DNA of 7,867 nucleotides from Oscillospiraceae bacterium. GTDB lineage: Bacteria > Bacillota > Clostridia > Oscillospirales > Acutalibacteraceae. Below the pieces are notes generated by a model that saw only the letters and a program-made list of their open reading frames with translations, ran no database searches and was not told the origin of the DNA. Made by a program: the position numbers and the translations under genes. Numbering within the stretch: position 1 is the stretch's first letter; each line of letters begins with the position of its first letter. This document shows positions 7,235 through 7,867 of this stretch, in pieces. The stretch covers positions 1-7,867 of the forward strand of contig JAIRUF010000021.1 in the NCBI GenBank assembly GCA_031254555.1, given 5' to 3'.

Positions 7235-7573
7235 TTGCCGAAAATAGCTGTGTTAAACGTTAATAGCGATTTTCGCCGGCTTTATTCCAGGGGCCGGTCA
7301 TATGCAAATCCTGCATTGGTTACCTATATATTAAAAAACCGTGCGGGAAATATTCGCATAGGCATTACCGCAAGCAAAAAAATAGGCAATGCCGTTGAGC
7401 GGAATAGGTCCAGAAGGCTTATTAAAGCCGCATTTTTTGAAATTAAAGAAAATATAAGGCCAGGATTTGATATAGTTTTTGTGGCAAGATCTCGGACAAG
7501 ACGTTTAAAAAGCGGTCAAATTGTAAAAATAATGTATGAGCACTTAAAAACGGCTGGGATTTTTTATGATTAA
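7235..7573 (+). CDS. rnpA: ribonuclease P protein component
   Basis: RnpA is the protein cofactor that helps the RNase P ribozyme bind precursor tRNA and remove its 5' leader. The 112-residue product has the N-terminal SDFRRLYSRG (11-20), a central RIGITASKKIGNAVERNRSRRLIKAAF across 41-67, and the RNR motif at 56-61 (RNRSRR), which contacts the RNA. The start is a TTG at 7235 with AGGAAG 6 bases upstream; no ATG lies nearby, and the N-terminal length then matches the family. The length is normal. It follows rpmH by 17 bp and overlaps yidD by 8 bp, so the three genes are very likely one transcript from the rpmH promoter. Confidence 0.97.
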   Translation: MPKIAVLNVNSDFRRLYSRGRSYANPALVTYILKNRAGNIRIGITASKKIGNAVERNRSRRLIKAAFFEIKENIRPGFDIVFVARSRTRRLKSGQIVKIMYEHLKTAGIFYD

Positions 7574-7799
7574 AAACATCTTAATTTCAATTATAAAGTT
7601 TTACAGGGTAAAGATATCGCCTAACAAACCCGCGATGTGTAAATTTTATCCCACATGCTCTGAATATTCTTTAACTGCCATTGGCAGGTTTGGGGCCTTT
7701 AAAGGGTCGCTTTTATCTGTCTGGCGGATAATAAGATGCAGCCCTCTTACCAGCGGAGGATATGATCCTGTTCCGGAAAAAATAGAGGAGCTATACTAA
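7566..7799 (+). CDS. yidD: YidD, membrane protein insertion efficiency factor
   Basis: YidD is a small membrane-associated protein thought to aid YidC-dependent insertion of inner-membrane proteins. The 77-residue product carries the family core CKFYPTCSEYSLTAIGRFG (25-43), then RIIRCSPLTSGGYDPVP (54-70), with Cys25, Cys31 and Cys58 in their usual places. The N-terminal IKNILISIIKFYRV is hydrophobic-basic and could lie on the membrane surface. The ATG at 7566 overlaps the last 8 bases of rnpA, which suggests coupled translation. yidC begins 24 bp downstream. Length and order are as in most bacteria. Confidence 0.97.
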   Translation: MIKNILISIIKFYRVKISPNKPAMCKFYPTCSEYSLTAIGRFGAFKGSLLSVWRIIRCSPLTSGGYDPVPEKIEELY

Positions 7800-7823
7800 A
7801 TGTCCTTGTAAGGGGGAAAATTG

Positions 7824-7867
7824 ATGAACGCCTTTTCAAATATTATTTCATATCCGTTTGGCATGAT
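7824..7867 (+). CDS. yidC: YidC/OxaA membrane insertase, N-terminal fragment (runs off window)
   Basis: Only 14 codons are visible: MNAFSNIISYPFGM. The start is ATG 7824 with AAGGGGG about 7 bases upstream; a TTG sits directly before it in frame. Position right after rnpA-yidD and the hydrophobic, Pro-Phe-Gly-containing beginning fit the Gram-positive YidC/OxaA insertase, which places proteins into the cytoplasmic membrane. Identity rests mainly on gene order, because too little sequence is present for a domain call. Confidence 0.82.
   Translation, partial: MNAFSNIISYPFGM

Overview
This window is the chromosomal replication-origin neighbourhood of a Bacillota bacterium, most likely a member of Clostridia. 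The gene order is (gyrA, gyrB, remB-like, recF, S4-domain yaaA, dnaN, dnaA) on the minus strand, then (rpmH, rnpA, yidD, yidC) on the plus strand. This is the classical Firmicute oriC layout read outward from the dnaA/rpmH gap. GyrB wording around residues 459-472 ([14 protein letters not shown]) and the DnaA P-loop (GHSGLGKT) remind me of Oscillospirales/Ruminococcaceae-type Clostridia. That placement is from memory and is only moderately secure.

Left arm (1-6665, all minus strand, running away from the origin): dnaA; a 226-bp AT-rich gap; then a tightly packed block dnaN-yaaA-recF-remB in which each gene overlaps the next by 11, 14 and 16 bp; then gyrB, a 168-bp gap, and the first 85 codons of gyrA, which runs off the window. 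Right arm (7083-7867, plus strand): rpmH (GTG start), rnpA (TTG start), yidD overlapping rnpA by 8 bp, and the first 14 codons of yidC at the edge. The 417-bp gap 6666-7082 is very AT-rich, holds no credible gene, and separates the two divergent arms. Every gene is therefore co-oriented with outward replication.

The genes supply initiation (DnaA), processivity (DnaN), repair at stalled forks (RecF), supercoil control (GyrA/GyrB), an RNA-binding S4 protein, a RemA/RemB-type DNA-binding regulator, a ribosomal protein, the RNase P protein and membrane-protein insertion factors.

I see no mobile element, CRISPR array, tRNA, rRNA or defence cassette, and no wholly new system. The most interesting signal is in the origin itself. 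The dnaA-dnaN gap has, in the order known from B. subtilis, a set of box-like 9-mers, a GC-rich cluster and a run of DnaA-trio-like triplets. The boxes are not the canonical TTATCCACA but mostly end in AACA, and the DnaA recognition signature carries His where almost all DnaA proteins carry Asp. Together these suggest, as inference, an initiator and origin with drifted specificity. A perfect inverted pair of TTTTCAACA upstream of dnaA overlaps its likely -35 element. Secondary points are non-standard residues at both quinolone-linked positions of gyrase (Gly83 in GyrA, Trp463 in GyrB) and a structured 168-bp gap between gyrB and gyrA with a possible 25-codon ORF.
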